Shown here piece after piece: positions 1 to 9,785 of a stretch of 64,000 nt of DNA. The notes below the pieces were generated by a model. It was not told where the DNA came from and made no database searches. It was given only the letters and a program-made list of their open reading frames with translations. Numbering within the stretch: position 1 is the stretch's first letter; every line of letters starts with the position of its first letter. This stretch comes from Ruminococcaceae bacterium YAD3003 (GTDB lineage Bacteria > Bacillota > Clostridia > Saccharofermentanales > Saccharofermentanaceae). The position numbers and the translations under genes were made by a program. The DNA lies in assembly GCA_900107185.1 (NCBI GenBank), contig FNPA01000001.1:1-64000 (forward strand), read 5' to 3'.

Positions 1-178
<178 letters not shown>

Positions 179-346
179 TTTTGAGAGCCATGTTTGGCTC
201 AAATTACTTTAATAAAAACTCAATTCTTAGAATTGAAAAAGGTCCGTTTTACTTCAAGTTTTGCATTCTATTCAATTTTCAAGATCCGCGCTTTTCCTTC
301 GATTTCCGGCTCACTTTTTTGCGTGCCTCCGTCAAAGTGCTTGTAA

Positions 347-375
347 AGGATATACCACAGCGATTGGTATGTCAA
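347..375 (-). promoter_or_regulatory. rRNA promoter
   Basis: Reading the minus strand, TTGACA (370-375) and TATCCT (347-352) are separated by 17 bp. AT-rich sequence with A and T tracts lies directly upstream, as in UP elements of rRNA promoters. Predicted transcription would begin near 340, giving a leader of about 160 nt before the 16S 5' end. A second -10 reading, TATATC with 15 bp spacing, is less likely. Confidence 0.7.
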
Positions 376-442
376 GAAGTTTTTTCGAGCTTTTTAAAAT
401 TTTTTTCAAAGGGCCTGAAAACCTTTATCTGATTAAATTACA

Positions 443-512
443 GACGATACCCGTACGGTCGTCAGAAACGCTCGAATTATATATGAGATTAATAGTATAT
501 ATACTGATTAAT
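443..512. other. Gene-free gap with two inverted repeats
   Basis: The stretch 179-507 holds no credible gene. Besides the rRNA promoter and leader it contains a hairpin at 443-463 (arms GACGA/TCGTC around CCGTACGG) and an AT-rich palindrome at 488-512 (ATTAAT arms around AGTATATATACT) that overlaps the dacF stop codon. Neither is followed by a clear T run on the minus strand, so a terminator role for the gyrA-dacF transcript is possible but weak. Confidence 0.4.
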
Positions 513-1945
513 TCTTCTTACCCTGGATTCTCTTGGCTCTTCTCTCAGCTGAGCGCTTGATACGGTTAATGCGTACCCAGAGAACTATATTCAATATGAT
601 AATAAGAAGCATGATGCCGCCGATTACGCCGGAGACGACAGGATTCTGTCTGATGAACAGATCAAGAGTTGTCATGTTCTCTTCTTCCGGTACATCGGGC
701 TGGACATCTTCAGCACCTGGTGTGGGTGTAGGTGTATCTTTTGTTACGTAGTATTCTCCGGGATCATCACCTGGATTAAGAAGAGGATCATACTGGGGCT
801 GTTCTGCTGAAGGAGCATTAACCCATCTGTAGTCTCCTGTTGTTCCATATACTCTGGTAACAGGGTCTGCCTCCCAGCATGCGAGATTACCGTATGCAGT
901 AACGGAAGCAAGGTACATGGTTGTATAGAAATAGTAGTCCTGTGGAATTCCACAGATGGAGATCATGAGTTCATGACCATTCTCATTAACCGTATATATA
1001 GTAAGACCCTTACCTGCCTGTGATGTCGTACCTGTCTTACCTCCGATAACGGCAGACAGATGTGAATCGGTACCATTGGCAGTTTTCGATGCCAGCCAGG
1101 GATCATACAGGAGATAGTTGGAATTCTTTACATAACTCCACGCATCGGATTTATGTCTGTTAGTAGCAATGAATACATGAGAAGGTGCGCTGATAAGTGT
1201 ATTGAAATCTTCATTCTCAGAAGCAGCTGCCATGATCAAAGTAAGATCATATGCAGTCGTATAGTGATTATCATCAGGGAGTCCGCACGCATTAACAAAG
1301 TGAGTACCCTTGCATCCCAATGTATCAGCACGAAGATTCATCAAGATCGCGAATGCTTCGAGTTTACGTGAAGAAAGGATGTGCTCAGCAGTATCACCCA
1401 TCTTATCGATAAGGTACTGTGCATTAACACCATCCAGGTTAACAGTTGAACCGCCTGCAGGATACTTCTGGAAGAATGCTTCGACACATCCTTCACCCAA
1501 TGCATTAGCAGCATCATTACCGGAAGGAAGCATGAGACCATATAACAACTCACTTACCTTTACCTTCTCTCCTTCGAGAACTCCCATGAGTGATGAGTCG
1601 GCATCAAGTCCTTCGAGCGCACTCTTACTTACCGTAATCTTTGCGGATGTGTCGAGCAGCTCAAGACTCAAAAGGCATGTCATTATCTTTGTCATTGATG
1701 CAGGATAAATTCTGTCATCCGGATTCATGCTGATAACTATATAACCTGTTGTCTTATCGTAAACACAATAAGAAGCGCAGTGAACATCGCCCAATGCCGG
1801 AACAGGAATATCAGGCTGTCCGACATCAGCAATTACAGTCCTTGCAGGGAAAACAAAAAAAAGCAAGTGAACAAACGAGGAACACAGCCGCTATAAAAGC
1901 AGCTGCGTTTCTAATCACTGATCCTGCAAATCCTGATCTGCTCAT
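508..1945 (-). CDS. dacF: D-alanyl-D-alanine carboxypeptidase (DacF/PBP5 type), frameshifted in the signal peptide
   Basis: Serine D,D-carboxypeptidase (peptidase S11) that trims the terminal D-Ala from peptidoglycan stem peptides outside the membrane. After frame repair, about 478 residues: signal segment 1-40, SMTK nucleophile motif near 83-86, SGN at 141-143, KTG at 303-305, then a low-complexity linker and a C-terminal membrane helix followed by a basic tail, so it is anchored at its C terminus. The ATG at 1943-1945 overlaps the gyrA stop codon (TAATG). From that ATG the frame breaks in a run of eight A on the plus strand (1855-1862). Removing one base joins a normal signal peptide (AAAFIAAVFLVCSLAFF) to the enzyme. 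The uninterrupted reading frame alone would start at a TTG at 1866 without a full signal peptide. Assembly error, mutation or slippage are all possible. Confidence 0.85.
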
Positions 1946-4641
1946 TAAGTATTGTCACCCTCGTCATCGTTATCTTCAGGAGATGCAATATTCTCAGCTT
2001 CGATCTCAGAAGCCAGTGTATCTGCTAATTCCTGAACTTTGGAGGCATTTGCGCTGAGACCTTCTTCTGTATCTTCAGCTAAAACAGTTGCCTGCTCGCC
2101 TTCTTCGGGTAATTCACCTTCTTCAGGTTCGTCTTCTTCCCTGTCAGTAAGAGCGAAGTCTACAACGAGAGCCTTGTTGGACTTCATGAGCTTAACGCCT
2201 GAAGTAGCTCTGGAGAGTGTAGGAATCTCATTTGCTCTTACACGGATGATTACACCCTGGCTGGTGATGATAAGGAGATCGTCATCATCAGTAACGGAAA
2301 CAGTACCGCAGAGTCTGCCGGTCTTCTCGTTAACCTTGTATGTGATGATACCCTTACCGCCTCTGCTCTGAACACGGTAATCATCAATCTTGGATCTCTT
2401 GCCGTAACCCTTCTCAGAGATAACGAGGATCTCACGTTCAGGATCAACGGGTTCCATACCTACTACTTCATCGTCATCAGCAAGTCTCATTGCTCTTACG
2501 CCTGTAGCACCACGGCCCATGTCACGTGCATCATCAGAATTGAATCTGACAGACTTACCTGCAGCAGATACAACGATAACTTCCTGTCCTGCTCTTGTGA
2601 GCTGAACAGCTACTACGCTGTCTCCTTCACGGATCTTAGTAGCGATAAGACCGTTCTTGTTGATGTTCGCATACTTATCGATCGAAGTCTTCTTGATAAC
2701 ACCATACTTCGTAACCGTTGTGAGGTAGAGGTCCGGCTCTTCAAAATTATCGATCGGAATGATATTTCTGATTGTCTCGTCAGCGTTAAGGTTCAAGAGG
2801 TTAACCAATGCTGTTCCTCTCGCAGAACGTGATGTTGTCTCGGGGATCTTATAACCCTTGATCTTAAATACACGGCCTGTGTTAGTGAAACAGAGAAGGA
2901 ATTTGTGAGTTGTGGTCGTAATGATCTTCTCAACGTAGTCCTCTTCTCTTGTGGACTGGCCTGAGATACCTCTGCCGCCTCTGTGCTGAGCCTTATAGCT
3001 GTCAACTCTCTGACGCTTGATATAACCGAAGTGTGTGAGAGTTACAACGATATTCTCTTCCGCGATCAAAGACTCATCATCGATATCCTCGAAAGAACCG
3101 TTGATGATCTCTGAAACTCTCGGAGTAGCGAACTTATTCTTGATCTCTGTCATCTCATCCTTGATGATGCCGTCGAGCAATGTCTTGTCAGAAAGAACCC
3201 TGTGGAAGTATTCGATCTCTTCCGTGAGAGCCTTGATCTCTGCTTCGAGCTTTTCTCTCTCAAGTCCTGTGAGACGTCCGAGTCTCATATCAACGATATG
3301 CTGTGCCTGCTTATCAGAAAGGCCGAATCTCTCGCACATGCGGACCTTAGCCTCAGCCTCGGTACGTGATGATCTGATGATCGCAATGATCTCATCGATG
3401 TAATCCATCGCGATGAGCAAACCTTCGTCGATGTGCTTCTTGGCTTCATCCTTCTCGAGGTCGTACTGTGTACGGCGTGTAACAACGTCTTCCTGATGCT
3501 TGATGTAATAATAGAGAGCATCCTTAAGACCAACGAGCTTAGGTTCGAGTTTGCCGTCTGCGTCAGGTACGAGTGCGAGCATATTAGCGCAGCATGCATC
3601 CTGAAGTGAGCAGTTCTTGTACAGCTGGTTGAGAACAACATCAGCATTAGCATCCTTCTTAAGCTCGATAACGATACGTACCTGCTCGTTACGGTCGGAT
3701 TCATCTCTTAATCCTGAGATTCCTTCAACCTTCTTCTCCTTAACGAGATCAGCCATACGCTCAATGAGTCTGGCCTTGTTAACTGCATAAGGAATATCGT
3801 GAATGATGATTCTTGTCTTACCTGCGTGATCTTCGATCTCAGCGTGAGCACGTACAACGATACGGCCCTTACCAGTGAGATATGCCTCTCTGATTCCTGC
3901 TGTACCGAGAATAGCACCGCCTGTAGGGAAATCAGGTCCCTTAACTACTGTCATGAGTTCATCAACAGTAACGTCAGGATTGTTCATCATCATGATGCAA
4001 CCGTCGATTACCTCACCAAGATTGTGAGGAGGGATATTAGTAGCCATACCAACGGCAATACCAACTGCACCATTTACAAGGAAGTTCGGGAAACGTGACG
4101 GAAGTGATACAGGCTCCATCTCGTGTTCATCGAAGTTAGGACGGAAATCAACAGTGTTCTTGTTGATGTCCCTCATCATCTCCAATGCGATCTTCTCAAG
4201 TCTCGCCTCAGTATAACGGTATGCTGCCGGCGGGTCTCCGTCCAATGAACCGAAGTTACCATGTCCGTCAACAAGAGGATGTCTCAATGAGAAATCCTGT
4301 GCAAGTCTTACGAGAGCATCGTAAACTGAAGCGTCACCATGAGGATGGAAACGTCCCAAAACGTCACCGATCGTGGTAGCGCACTTACGGTACGGCTTCT
4401 CAGGAGTAAAACCCTGAGTAAACATTGAATATAAGATTCTTCTGTGAACCGGCTTAAGTCCGTCTCTGATATCCGGGAGCGCACGGTCGGAAATAACCGA
4501 CATTGCGTAGTCGATGAAGGACTTCTTCATCTCTCCGTCAAGGTCAACCGGAACTATTGTTGTTTGTTCTGACTTGAATACCTCGTCCATTTCAGCTTCT
4601 TGTTGAAGCCTGGCCTGTTTCTTGTCGTCGCTGTCTGCCAT
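1945..4641 (-). CDS. gyrA: DNA gyrase subunit A
   Basis: Type IIA topoisomerase subunit that cuts and rejoins DNA during ATP-driven negative supercoiling with GyrB. It has 898 residues: the breakage-reunion domain at about 30-525 with catalytic Tyr143 in AAYRYTEARL, then the C-terminal beta-pinwheel with a GyrA box variant HRGGRG at 553-558. The tail after about 840 is acidic and longer than usual. The quinolone-resistance region reads HPHGDASVYD, so Ala104 occupies the position of E. coli Ser83. The start is supported by GGAGG a few bases upstream (GGAGGCGACAAATG). gyrB is not in the window. The stop codon overlaps the next start by one base, implying translational coupling to the carboxypeptidase gene. 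Confidence 0.98.
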   Translation of the reverse strand: MADSDDKKQARLQQEAEMDEVFKSEQTTIVPVDLDGEMKKSFIDYAMSVISDRALPDIRDGLKPVHRRILYSMFTQGFTPEKPYRKCATTIGDVLGRFHPHGDASVYDALVRLAQDFSLRHPLVDGHGNFGSLDGDPPAAYRYTEARLEKIALEMMRDINKNTVDFRPNFDEHEMEPVSLPSRFPNFLVNGAVGIAVGMATNIPPHNLGEVIDGCIMMMNNPDVTVDELMTVVKGPDFPTGGAILGTAGIREAYLTGKGRIVVRAHAEIEDHAGKTRIIIHDIPYAVNKARLIERMADLVKEKKVEGISGLRDESDRNEQVRIVIELKKDANADVVLNQLYKNCSLQDACCANMLALVPDADGKLEPKLVGLKDALYYYIKHQEDVVTRRTQYDLEKDEAKKHIDEGLLIAMDYIDEIIAIIRSSRTEAEAKVRMCERFGLSDKQAQHIVDMRLGRLTGLEREKLEAEIKALTEEIEYFHRVLSDKTLLDGIIKDEMTEIKNKFATPRVSEIINGSFEDIDDESLIAEENIVVTLTHFGYIKRQRVDSYKAQHRGGRGISGQSTREEDYVEKIITTTTHKFLLCFTNTGRVFKIKGYKIPETTSRSARGTALVNLLNLNADETIRNIIPIDNFEEPDLYLTTVTKYGVIKKTSIDKYANINKNGLIATKIREGDSVVAVQLTRAGQEVIVVSAAGKSVRFNSDDARDMGRGATGVRAMRLADDDEVVGMEPVDPEREILVISEKGYGKRSKIDDYRVQSRGGKGIITYKVNEKTGRLCGTVSVTDDDDLLIITSQGVIIRVRANEIPTLSRATSGVKLMKSNKALVVDFALTDREEDEPEEGELPEEGEQATVLAEDTEEGLSANASKVQELADTLASEIEAENIASPEDNDDEGDNT

Positions 4642-4683
4642 TTGTCGCCTCCGCCCGCGAAAGCACTCTTCACGGGTAATTAG

Positions 4684-4728
4684 AATACTTTAGTTAATAG
4701 ATATATTTCTACAAACTAAAGTATTATA
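4684..4728 (-). promoter_or_regulatory. gyrA promoter with adjoining inverted repeat
   Basis: On the minus strand an extended -10 element TGGTATAAT (TATAAT at 4723-4728) lies 80-90 bp upstream of gyrA, with no good -35 box. Directly downstream is a perfect 12-bp inverted repeat, AATACTTTAGTT (4684-4695) and AACTAAAGTATT (4714-4725), overlapping the -10 by three bases. Transcription would start near 4716, so the repeat could be an operator or form a hairpin at the very 5' end of the mRNA. Confidence 0.6.
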
Positions 4729-4787
4729 CCATAACTATACGCACACGCGCACGTAATATTATAATATAAAGCACAAATGTCCTATTA

Positions 4788-5660
4788 TCAGACTATGGGG
4801 GTTTTGGAAGGTGTGCCCGCTTTTCTGGGGAATCTTGCGGGTGTAGGACGGATCTTACGGACAACGATTATGGTTCTTTCCATATCGGTTCCGGGGAGTT
4901 TAAATGTATCTGATTTCTCGATCGTTCCGCCCAGGAGAGCAATAGCCTTGGATGCCTCTGTCTCCTCTTCTTCAGAATGACTCTTCATGGCAAGGAAAAC
5001 TCCTCCAACCTTAACCAGAGGCAGACAGTATTCTGCCAGAACGGAGAGTTTTGCCACGGCTCTTGCCGTAACGATGTCATACTTCTCTCTGTATTTCTTG
5101 TTTCTGCCCGCGTCTTCGGCCCTGGAATGCACCGTAGTGCAGTCCTTAAGGTCTAATGCGGTAATGACCTCATTAAGGAACTTGAGGCGCTTCTCGAGCG
5201 AATCCATAAGCGTTACAGAGAGTTCGGGGCAGGATATCTTAACCGGAAGACCAGGGAAACCTGCGCCTGTACCGACATCTGCAAATGACAGAGTCTTACC
5301 TTTCTTTGCTTTTGCCTCTTCGTCTCTGATGTAAGGGCAGAGAGTAAGTGAGTCTATGAAATGCTTCATGGCTATTCCCTTATCGTCGTCAACGGCGGTA
5401 AGGTTCATTACCTTGTTCTTTTCCTTGAGCATCGTAGCGTATATCTGGAATGCACGGATCTCTTCAGCTGACAAAGGCACGCTTATCTCATCAGCGTGCG
5501 ATTCGAGAATGGGAGCAACATCAGCAGGTTCTTCTTCGCCCTGCTTAATTACCTTTGTTCCCTCAGTATCAATCTCAACCTTCTTGGGAAGGCTCTCTCT
5601 TAAACGCTTGATATCATCTTTGGTAAGAGGCTTTCTTTTGGGGAACAAACCGTCAGCCAT
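4788..5660 (-). CDS. rsmG: 16S rRNA (guanine-527-N7)-methyltransferase RsmG
   Basis: SAM-dependent methyltransferase (GidB family) that modifies G527 of 16S rRNA. The SAM-binding motif is visible as ADVGTGAGFPGLPVKI, preceded by the family's MNLTAV and HFIDSL segments. It has 290 residues against about 240 usual; the extra length is a charged N-terminal extension of roughly 60 residues. It overlaps the end of mnmG by 8 bp, and the cluster order mnmE-mnmG-rsmG is the conserved one. No clear terminator separates it from the gyrA promoter region. Confidence 0.95.
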   Translation of the reverse strand: MADGLFPKRKPLTKDDIKRLRESLPKKVEIDTEGTKVIKQGEEEPADVAPILESHADEISVPLSAEEIRAFQIYATMLKEKNKVMNLTAVDDDKGIAMKHFIDSLTLCPYIRDEEAKAKKGKTLSFADVGTGAGFPGLPVKISCPELSVTLMDSLEKRLKFLNEVITALDLKDCTTVHSRAEDAGRNKKYREKYDIVTARAVAKLSVLAEYCLPLVKVGGVFLAMKSHSEEEETEASKAIALLGGTIEKSDTFKLPGTDMERTIIVVRKIRPTPARFPRKAGTPSKTPIV

Positions 5661-7590
5661 TATCTTTTCTCCTTCTCTGCTGTTCGAGATAAACTATCAG
5701 AACTTCACAGTCTGCAGGCGATACGCCTGATATTCTCGAAGCTCTGCCCACATTCTCGGGCTTCATCTTAGCGAGCTTCTGAGTAGCCTCAAGTCTCAAT
5801 CCTTTTATAAGCGAATAGTCGAGGTCTTCAGGTATCCTGATCTTTTCCAGGTTCTTAAACTTCTCGATTTTCTCTTTCTCAAGGGAGAGATAACCTTCGT
5901 ACTTGATGTTTGTTTCACACGCGAAAGTAATATTGCGCGGCAAAGGCTTTCTTTTCTTATCGATAGGTGCCAGCAGATCGTAAGTAACATCCGGACGCTT
6001 AATAAGATCAGCCAGACTCTCACCTGATTTAGGCAGAGTCTGATTAACCGAATCAAGCAAAACCTTCAACTCATCAGTAGGAGCGACATATGTCTTCTTA
6101 AGTCTTTCTGTTTCGAGAGCGATCGCTTCAACCTTCTTCTCGAACTTCTCGAAAACCTCATCACTGATAAGACCTATCTCATGGCCTATCGGTGTAAGTC
6201 TCTCGTCAGCATTATCCTGTCTTAAGAACAATCTGTATTCAGCACGGGAAGTCATCATGCGGTACGGCTCATTTGTTCCTTTGGTTACAAGGTCATCAAT
6301 GAGGACTCCCATATATCCCTGTGATCTGTCGATGATCACTGCCTCTTTTCCAAGGAGCAGCATAGCAGCATTAATACCTGCAACGATACCCTGTGCAGCT
6401 GCCTCTTCATAGCCTGATGAACCATTGATCTGTCCGGCAGTAAATAGTCCGGGGACAACTTTCGATTCGAGACTGGCCTTAATCGACAGCGGATCTACAA
6501 GATCGTATTCGATGGCATAAGCAGCCCTCTGGATCTGTGCATTAGCAAGTCCCGGCAACGACTTAACCATCTTCTCCTGAATCTCTTCAGGAAGGCTCGT
6601 GGAGAAACCCTGTAGATACATCTCGTTTGTATGACGTCCCATGGGCTCAACGAAAATCTGATGTCTCGTCTTATCCTTGAACCTCATGAATTTATCTTCA
6701 ATTGAAGGACAGTATCTCGGACCTATTCCTTTGATCTCACCGCTGTAAAGAGGTGACCTGTCCATATTATCTGAGATGACCTGACGTGTCTCATCTGTTG
6801 TCCAGACAGACCAGCACGGGATCTGTTCTTCAGAAGGAGCAGGAAGTATACCTTCCATCTCATTTCTGTATGAGAAAGGCGGAACATCGTCTTCTCCGTC
6901 CTGTCTCGTCATCTGTGAAAAATCTATAGAATTGGAATTAACTCTTACCGGTGTTCCTGTCTTGAATCTTAAAAGCGGAATACCAAGTGATTTCAACGAA
7001 TCAGACAGACCACAGGATCTGGGGAGTCCGTCAGGGCCGCTCTCTATAATGACTTCGCCCCTGATGATTCTTGCTTCCATATATGTTCCGGAGCAAATAA
7101 CGACTGCATGTGCCCTGTAGATTGATTTTCCTTCAGTCATTACACCTGCGGTTTTTCCTTCATCATCTGTAAGGAGCGCCGTAATGTGAGCCTGCTTCAA
7201 TGTAAGGTTTTCTATATTCTCGAGATAATGCTTCATCTCGATCGAATACATTACGCGGTCTTCCTGTGCTCTCGGAGAATAAACTGCAGGACCTTTGGAA
7301 CGGTTGAGCATTCTCATCTGGACTGCACACTTATCAGCCATTATTCCCATGATGCCGCCCAAAGCATCTATCTCTCTTACGAGCTGGCCTTTGGATGTGC
7401 CTCCGATAGACGGATTGCACGGAAGATTTGCAAGACTGTCCAGTGAAAGTGTGAAAAGGATCGTGTTAAGACCGAGCTTTGCAGCTGCATGCGCTGCTTC
7501 ACATCCGGCATGGCCTGCTCCTACAACGGCAACATCAAATGTTCCCGCTTCAAAGCTGTTCTTCTGCTCTAAAGCTTCACGGATAGTCAT
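5653..7590 (-). CDS. mnmG: tRNA uridine-5-carboxymethylaminomethyl modification enzyme MnmG
   Basis: FAD-dependent partner of MnmE in making the cmnm5 modification on wobble uridine 34 of certain tRNAs. The protein has 645 residues, normal for the long form. The dinucleotide-binding motif VVGAGHAG is at 22-29 and the family signature CNPSIGGTSKG follows at about 58-68. The C-terminal helical domain ends in SGVSPADCEVLIVYLEQQ, typical of the family. The ATG directly abuts the mnmE stop codon with no gap, and the 3' end overlaps rsmG, so translation is probably coupled across the three genes. Confidence 0.98.
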   Translation of the reverse strand: MTIREALEQKNSFEAGTFDVAVVGAGHAGCEAAHAAAKLGLNTILFTLSLDSLANLPCNPSIGGTSKGQLVREIDALGGIMGIMADKCAVQMRMLNRSKGPAVYSPRAQEDRVMYSIEMKHYLENIENLTLKQAHITALLTDDEGKTAGVMTEGKSIYRAHAVVICSGTYMEARIIRGEVIIESGPDGLPRSCGLSDSLKSLGIPLLRFKTGTPVRVNSNSIDFSQMTRQDGEDDVPPFSYRNEMEGILPAPSEEQIPCWSVWTTDETRQVISDNMDRSPLYSGEIKGIGPRYCPSIEDKFMRFKDKTRHQIFVEPMGRHTNEMYLQGFSTSLPEEIQEKMVKSLPGLANAQIQRAAYAIEYDLVDPLSIKASLESKVVPGLFTAGQINGSSGYEEAAAQGIVAGINAAMLLLGKEAVIIDRSQGYMGVLIDDLVTKGTNEPYRMMTSRAEYRLFLRQDNADERLTPIGHEIGLISDEVFEKFEKKVEAIALETERLKKTYVAPTDELKVLLDSVNQTLPKSGESLADLIKRPDVTYDLLAPIDKKRKPLPRNITFACETNIKYEGYLSLEKEKIEKFKNLEKIRIPEDLDYSLIKGLRLEATQKLAKMKPENVGRASRISGVSPADCEVLIVYLEQQRRRKDNG

Positions 7591-9015
7591 TTATTTACCT
7601 ATGCAGAATCTTGAGAAGATAGTATCTGCCAAAGTAGCAGATACAGTTTTGCCTGTTACTTCTCCAATCTCATCAAGGCATGCCCTCAATGCTGAGGCAC
7701 ATACTTCGGTTCCGAGATTGTTATCCAATGCATCCAATGCCAGAGCCAGTTTCTTACAAGCCTTGTGGAATTTGGAATAGTGTCTGCTGTTAGTAATAAG
7801 AAGGCCTTCAGATGCACCACCGCCCAACTCATTGTAGTAGTCGATGATTACATCTTCGAGCTTATCGATATTGAGATCTTCTTCGGCACTTACCGAAATG
7901 AAGCTCTTAATGCCCAATGTCTTGAGCTTTGTTTCTATTTCTTCTCTGTCCGGATTCTCTCCGGCATCACTTTTGGAAAATACTGCTGTAACAGAATCGC
8001 AGTCTTCAATAATGTCCTGTACACCTGAATACACTTCATCTGCAGTCATGTCAGGCGGGATCATGTAGAAGATCATGTCGGCACCTCTGCCTGCTTCAAT
8101 AGCTCTGCCGATGCCCATGGATTCAATGATATCTTCTGTTTCTCTGATTCCTGCAGTATCAATGAGAGTTACGGGAATTCCATTGATATTCACCTGAACT
8201 TCAATAGTGTCTCTGGTGGTTCCTGCAACCTCAGTAACGATTGCTCTGTCAAAACCTGTGAGAGTATTAAGGAGCGTGCTCTTACCACTGTTCGGAAGTC
8301 CTAAGAGCGCTACGCGGAGTCTCTCTGATAAGATTCTTCCCTTGCCATAGCCTTCGCAAAGAGCTGTAAGTCTGTCGTGGCAATCGCTTAAATTATCCTT
8401 GACCGTCTCGAGCTTGGCATTCTCTTCTGCTTCATCATCTTCAGTATCAAACTCTGTGAATGTTTCAAGCATTGCTGCCTGGTCGTAAAGATTTTTCTCG
8501 ATATGATCAATCTCTTCTGAGAGCTTACCTGACATAAGGCTGCCTGCAGCTTCGAGCTGTCTCTCAGTCTCAGAATTGATAACGTCCATAACTGCTTCTG
8601 CCGAAGCAAGGCTCATCTTACCGTTTATGAATGCTCTTCTTGAGAACTCTCCGGGATAAGCCATTCTTATTCCCGACATTCCGAGACACTTGAGAATTTC
8701 CTGTTTAACAGCACCTGAACCATGAGAAGAGATCTCAACCATCTCTTCACCGGTATAAGAATGTGGTGCTTCAAAATGTGTGAAAACTACTTCGTCGACT
8801 TTAAGATCTGTAGAAGGATCTTTAACGTATCCGAATGCGCATGTATAACCAGGGAGTTCAGACAGTTTGGAATAATCGCCGCTGCTTCTGATAATGACTG
8901 AGCATTTATCGGCAAGTTTTCCACAGCCGTTACCCGAAATTCGGATAACTGCTATGCCTGAGATTCCGGCCGGCGTGGAGCAGGCGCAGATAGGTTCGTC
9001 ATCATACGAATACAT
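7591..9015 (-). CDS. mnmE: tRNA modification GTPase MnmE
   Basis: Potassium-activated GTPase that works with MnmG on wobble uridine of tRNA. It has 474 residues: N-terminal tetrahydrofolate-binding domain at 1-120, helical domain, and an inserted G domain with P-loop GLPNSGKST at 239-247, switch segment TTRD and DTAG. It ends with the invariant CIGK that supplies the catalytic cysteine. It sits between jag and mnmG on the same strand with a 30-bp gap to jag. Confidence 0.98.
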   Translation of the reverse strand: MYSYDDEPICACSTPAGISGIAVIRISGNGCGKLADKCSVIIRSSGDYSKLSELPGYTCAFGYVKDPSTDLKVDEVVFTHFEAPHSYTGEEMVEISSHGSGAVKQEILKCLGMSGIRMAYPGEFSRRAFINGKMSLASAEAVMDVINSETERQLEAAGSLMSGKLSEEIDHIEKNLYDQAAMLETFTEFDTEDDEAEENAKLETVKDNLSDCHDRLTALCEGYGKGRILSERLRVALLGLPNSGKSTLLNTLTGFDRAIVTEVAGTTRDTIEVQVNINGIPVTLIDTAGIRETEDIIESMGIGRAIEAGRGADMIFYMIPPDMTADEVYSGVQDIIEDCDSVTAVFSKSDAGENPDREEIETKLKTLGIKSFISVSAEEDLNIDKLEDVIIDYYNELGGGASEGLLITNSRHYSKFHKACKKLALALDALDNNLGTEVCASALRACLDEIGEVTGKTVSATLADTIFSRFCIGK

Positions 9016-9045
9016 CGATAAATCTGAATGTAGATCTTAATAGAA

Positions 9046-9759
9046 TTACTTCTTCTCTTCAGGTGTTACTACTACACATCTGTTAGGCTCAACACCTTCA
9101 CTGTGTGTTGTGACACCATTTACATCCTGAAGGTAAGAGTGAACGATTCTTCTCTCAGCAGGGCTCATAGCCTCCATTGTAACCTTGCGGCCAGAACGTC
9201 TTACTCTGGATACTGCCTTGTCAGCGAGGCCCTTGATGACCTGCTCTCTGTGCTTTCTGTATCCGCCTACATCGAGGTAAACGTGAACTCTCTGCTCGCT
9301 GTGCTTGTTAGCGATAAGGTTTGTCATGTAAGAGATAGCTTCGAGTGTCTCTCCGTGACGGCCGATTGCAGCACCGCAATCAGAACCTGTAACTGAGATA
9401 AAGATTGTATCGTCTTCTCTATATGAATCCATATTACCGTGAATGCCGATTCCGGAGAGAACCTCAGCTACAAAGTTAGCTGCAGCATCTTCTGCTTCGC
9501 TTACTGCATCGCCTTCAAAGTTCTCGTCATCACCATAATATGTATCATCTGCTTCTGTGCTCTCAGAAGGAGCTGCATCTTCAGCGTTAACTGTAACCTT
9601 GACCTGAGCATCTTTTCTGCCAAGTCCTAAGAAACCGCCCTCTGTGCCTTCTTCAATAACTTCAATAGTTGCCTGTTCCTTTGTGCAACCGAGCTCTGTA
9701 AGAGCTGCCTCAATTGCTTCGTCTACTGTTGCGCCTGTCTTAACTACTGACTTCTCCAT
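9046..9759 (-). CDS. jag: RNA-binding protein Jag/KhpB
   Basis: A 237-residue protein with the Jag N-terminal domain (1-55; conserved EEGTEGGFLGLGRKDAQV segment), an acidic linker, a KH domain near 88-150 (GAAIGRHGETLEAISYM) and an R3H domain (about 155-225; MSPAERRIVHSYLQ). In Gram-positive bacteria KhpB binds RNA with KhpA and affects cell elongation and division. It follows yidC closely, as is usual. Function is inferred from the domain order. Confidence 0.95.
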   Translation of the reverse strand: MEKSVVKTGATVDEAIEAALTELGCTKEQATIEVIEEGTEGGFLGLGRKDAQVKVTVNAEDAAPSESTEADDTYYGDDENFEGDAVSEAEDAAANFVAEVLSGIGIHGNMDSYREDDTIFISVTGSDCGAAIGRHGETLEAISYMTNLIANKHSEQRVHVYLDVGGYRKHREQVIKGLADKAVSRVRRSGRKVTMEAMSPAERRIVHSYLQDVNGVTTHSEGVEPNRCVVVTPEEKK

Positions 9760-9785
9760 ATGTGTAAGGCCTCCTTCGAGCCAAA

